A stretch of 64,000 bases of DNA from Alistipes senegalensis (GTDB taxonomy: Bacteria > Pseudomonadota > Gammaproteobacteria > Burkholderiales > Burkholderiaceae_D). Shown in pieces: positions 61,535-64,000 of the stretch. The notes beneath the pieces were generated by a model. That model did not search any database, had not been told where the DNA came from, and was given only the letters and a program-made list of their open reading frames with translations. Position numbers and translations under genes: made by a program. The DNA lies in contig JAMPER010000003.1 of NCBI GenBank assembly GCA_023664945.1, forward strand, positions 1-64,000, written 5' to 3'. Numbering within the stretch: position 1 is the first letter of the stretch; each line of letters starts with the position of its first letter.

Positions 61535-64000
61535 ATGATTTCTCCCCAGTTTGTTCATCTCCGCCTGCATTCCGAATATTCCATTGTGGATGGGCTGGTG
61601 CGCATTGACGATGCGGTGAAGGCAGCGGCAGAAGATGCGCAGCCGGCGATGGCGCTGACGGATCTTTCCAATCTTTTCGGGCTGATCAAGTTTTACAAGG
61701 CGGCGAGGAAGGCGGGTATCAAGCCGGTTGCGGGCTGCGATGTATGGGTGAGTAATGACCAGGACAGGGATCAGCCTTCCCGCCTGTTGCTGCTGGTTAA
61801 GAACCGGCACGGCTATTTGCAGCTTTGCGATTTGCTTTCCCGCGCCTGGCTGGAAAACCAGTATCGCGGGCGGGCTGAAATCCGGGTGGAATGGCTGGAG
61901 GCGCTGTCGCAAAGTGATGAAGGCAATGGGCTGATTGCGCTTTCGGGGTTCAAGGATGGCGATATTGGCCAGGCATTTGAGAAAGGCAACACGGCGGCGG
62001 CGGAGAAGAAGGCACAGCGCTGGGCGAGTATTTTCCCGGACAGTTTTTATATTGAGATACAGCGCACCGGACAGCCGGGCGCGGAAGCGCTCCTTAAGCA
62101 ATCGGTGGCGCTGGCGGCGAAGTTGCAGCTGCCGGTGGTTGCCACGCATCCGATTCAGTTTCTTTCGGCGGAGGAATTTACCGCGCATGAGGCGCGTATT
62201 TGTATTTCCGGCGGGGAGATTCTTTCAAACCAGCGCCGGCCCCATTTGTTCAATGAGCATCAGTGCTTCCTTCCCAGGCAGAAAATGGAGGAGCTGTTTT
62301 CGGATTTGCCCGGCGCTTTGCAAAATACGGTGGAGATTGCCAAGCGCTGTAATCTGGTGCTGACGCTGGGCAAACACTATTTGCCGGAGTTTCCGACGCC
62401 GCCCGGGATGACGCTGGATGATTTCCTGGCGCAGGAAGCCAGGGAGGGCCTGAAAGGAAGGCTGCTCCAGCTTTACCCCGCCGAAGCCGAGCGCGAAGCA
62501 GCAAGGCCGCGTTATGAGGAGCGACTGGAGTTTGAGATTGGCACTATCACCAAGATGGGGTTTTCCGGCTATTTTCTTATTGTGGCCGATTTTATCCGCT
62601 GGGCGAAGCAAAACGGGGTGCCTGTCGGCCCCGGCCGGGGTTCCGGCGCGGGTTCGCTGGTGGCTTATTCTCTTCATATTACGGATTTGGACCCGCTGGC
62701 CTATAACCTGATTTTTGAACGGTTTTTAAATCCCGAGCGGGTATCCATGCCGGATTTTGACGTTGATTTTTGCCAGGAAGGGCGGGATCGCGTTATCCAG
62801 TATGTGAAGGAGCGCTATGGCAAGGATGCGGTTTCCCAGATTGCAACGTTTGGCACGATGGCTGCCAAGGCGGCTGTGCGCGATGTGGGACGGGTGCTGG
62901 ATTTTGGCTACAGTTTCTGCGATGGTATTTCCAAGCTGATTCCATTTAAGCCGGGCAAGCAGGTGACGATTGCCGAGGCGAAGAAGGAAGAGCCGCTTTT
63001 GGCGGAGCGCGAAGCCAATGAGGAGGAGGTGAAGCAGCTTCTGGCGCTGGCAGAGCAGGTGGAAGGGATTACGCGGAATGTGGGGATGCATGCCGGGGGG
63101 GTGTTGATTGCGCCGGGCAAGCTGACGGATTTTTGCCCGCTTTACACGCAGGGGAATGAATCCGGCGTGGTTTCGCATTTTGACAAGAAGGATGTGGAAG
63201 AGATTGGCCTGGTCAAGTTTGACTTTCTTGGCCTGGCAACGCTGACGATTCTGGATTTGGCTGTGCGCTATATCCGGGAGCAGGGGCCGGAGCAGGCGGA
63301 TTTTTCTCTTGATTCGATTCCGCTTGACGATAAGCCGACTTATGAGCTGTTGACGAATGCCAAAACGGTTGCGGTGTTCCAGCTTGAAAGCCGGGGGATG
63401 CAGGGGATGCTGAAGGATGCGCGGCCTGACCGGTTTGAAGATATTATTGCGCTGGTTGCCCTGTACCGCCCCGGGCCGATGGATTTGATTCCGGATTTTT
63501 GCCGCCGCAAGCACGGGGAAAAGTTTGATTATCCTGATCCGCGCACGGAAAAGATTCTTGCCGAGACCTACGGCATTATGGTCTATCAGGAGCAGGTGAT
63601 GCAGATGGCGCAGATTATTGGCGGCTATTCTTTGGGCGGCGCTGATCTGCTCAGGCGTGCCATGGGCAAGAAGGATGCCGATGAGATGGCGGCGCAGCGC
63701 CAGATATTCCGTGAGGGGGCAGCGAAAAACAATCTTTCGCAGGAAAAGGCGGATGAGATTTTTGACCTGATGGAAAAGTTTGCCGGGTACGGGTTCAATA
63801 AATCCCATGCGGCTGCCTATGCTTTGCTGGCTTACCGGACGGCTTATCTGAAGGCGCATTTTCCGGCGGCTTTTATGGCAGCCAACATGTCGCTTTCCAT
63901 GGAGGATACGGACAAGATCCGTATTTTGACGGAGGATGCGCTGGATGTGTGCGGGCTGGCGCTTTTGCCGCCGGATATCAATTTTTCGGTATATCGCTTC
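61535..64000 (+). CDS. dnaE: DNA polymerase III subunit alpha (runs off right edge)
   Basis: 822 residues are visible. Starts MISPQFVHLRLHSEYSIVDG, with the PHP-domain HSEYS motif; polymerase catalytic motif PDFDVDFC at about 406-413 (Asp 407, 409 and 411, matching the D401/D403 pair of E. coli); GVPVGPGRGSGAGSLVAYSL fingers; HAGGVLIAPGKLTDFCPLYT; and YQEQVMQMAQIIGGYSLGGA. Replicative polymerase of the holoenzyme. It ends at 64000 only because the window does. Confidence 0.97.
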   Translation, partial: MISPQFVHLRLHSEYSIVDGLVRIDDAVKAAAEDAQPAMALTDLSNLFGLIKFYKAARKAGIKPVAGCDVWVSNDQDRDQPSRLLLLVKNRHGYLQLCDLLSRAWLENQYRGRAEIRVEWLEALSQSDEGNGLIALSGFKDGDIGQAFEKGNTAAAEKKAQRWASIFPDSFYIEIQRTGQPGAEALLKQSVALAAKLQLPVVATHPIQFLSAEEFTAHEARICISGGEILSNQRRPHLFNEHQCFLPRQKMEELFSDLPGALQNTVEIAKRCNLVLTLGKHYLPEFPTPPGMTLDDFLAQEAREGLKGRLLQLYPAEAEREAARPRYEERLEFEIGTITKMGFSGYFLIVADFIRWAKQNGVPVGPGRGSGAGSLVAYSLHITDLDPLAYNLIFERFLNPERVSMPDFDVDFCQEGRDRVIQYVKERYGKDAVSQIATFGTMAAKAAVRDVGRVLDFGYSFCDGISKLIPFKPGKQVTIAEAKKEEPLLAEREANEEEVKQLLALAEQVEGITRNVGMHAGGVLIAPGKLTDFCPLYTQGNESGVVSHFDKKDVEEIGLVKFDFLGLATLTILDLAVRYIREQGPEQADFSLDSIPLDDKPTYELLTNAKTVAVFQLESRGMQGMLKDARPDRFEDIIALVALYRPGPMDLIPDFCRRKHGEKFDYPDPRTEKILAETYGIMVYQEQVMQMAQIIGGYSLGGADLLRRAMGKKDADEMAAQRQIFREGAAKNNLSQEKADEIFDLMEKFAGYGFNKSHAAAYALLAYRTAYLKAHFPAAFMAANMSLSMEDTDKIRILTEDALDVCGLALLPPDINFSVYRF

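Noticed and set aside
63097-63103. G7 run inside dnaE as a phase-variable tract
   Set aside because: It encodes the conserved HAGG motif and the frame is intact.
1-64000. CRISPR arrays, tRNA or rRNA genes, insertion sequences and integrases
   Set aside because: No regular spaced repeats, tRNA-like cloverleafs or transposase motifs were seen in any intergenic region.

Overview
The window is chromosomal DNA of a Gram-negative bacterium, most likely a betaproteobacterium of the Burkholderiales. Evidence for this is the porin type, the complete recC-recB-recD cluster, the periplasmic FKBP proteins, the YgiW-like OB-fold proteins and the dnaE start. An Oxalobacteraceae-like organism is my best guess, but the genus is not settled. 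Most of the window is G+C-rich. Clearly A+T-richer patches lie at about 7.7-9.9 kb, 30.8-32.4 kb, inside hsdS, and at 57-58.5 kb.

Layout. 1-220 is the 5' end of a flagellin gene running off the left edge. 0.5-7.7 kb holds a membrane protein, a small TubC-docking-like protein, a Sel1-repeat lipoprotein-size secreted protein, a SUKH (SMI1/KNR4) protein and a 1259-residue acidic protein ending in Sel1 repeats. 8.0-9.7 kb is a divergent flavoprotein/HxlR-regulator pair. 10.6-16.1 kb is a tight run of five Sel1 genes followed by a coupled methyltransferase gene. 16-27 kb is mostly housekeeping and transport: an AAA ATPase, a TerC-CBS protein, an MFS carrier, an AGCS symporter, queH, a CstA-like carrier and an FKBP, with two more Sel1 genes. 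27.2-30.8 kb has the two largest pure Sel1 proteins, with 16-17 and 11 repeats. 30.9-32.4 kb is an OpgB-like phosphoglycerol transferase gene, frameshifted at a G10 tract and preceded by a C10 tract. 33-38 kb has a second FKBP, a porin, three OB-fold proteins and small genes. 38.3-54.7 kb is one long minus-strand block: recC-recB-recD, then hsdM-hsdS-hsdR and a YgjP-like metallopeptidase. 55-61 kb has two carriers, an orphan A+T-rich gene, small proteins, an RhlE-type helicase and a periplasmic protein. dnaE runs off the right edge.

How it fits together. Eleven of the roughly 50 genes encode Sel1-like repeats. Ten of these have an N-terminal export signal, so the region looks like a paralogous expansion of periplasmic or secreted solenoid scaffold proteins. 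The strongest single regulatory signal is the pair of homopolymer tracts at the opgB-like gene. They suggest phase-variable modification of periplasmic glucans or another surface glycan. The recBCD and type I restriction-modification genes form a DNA-processing and defence block.
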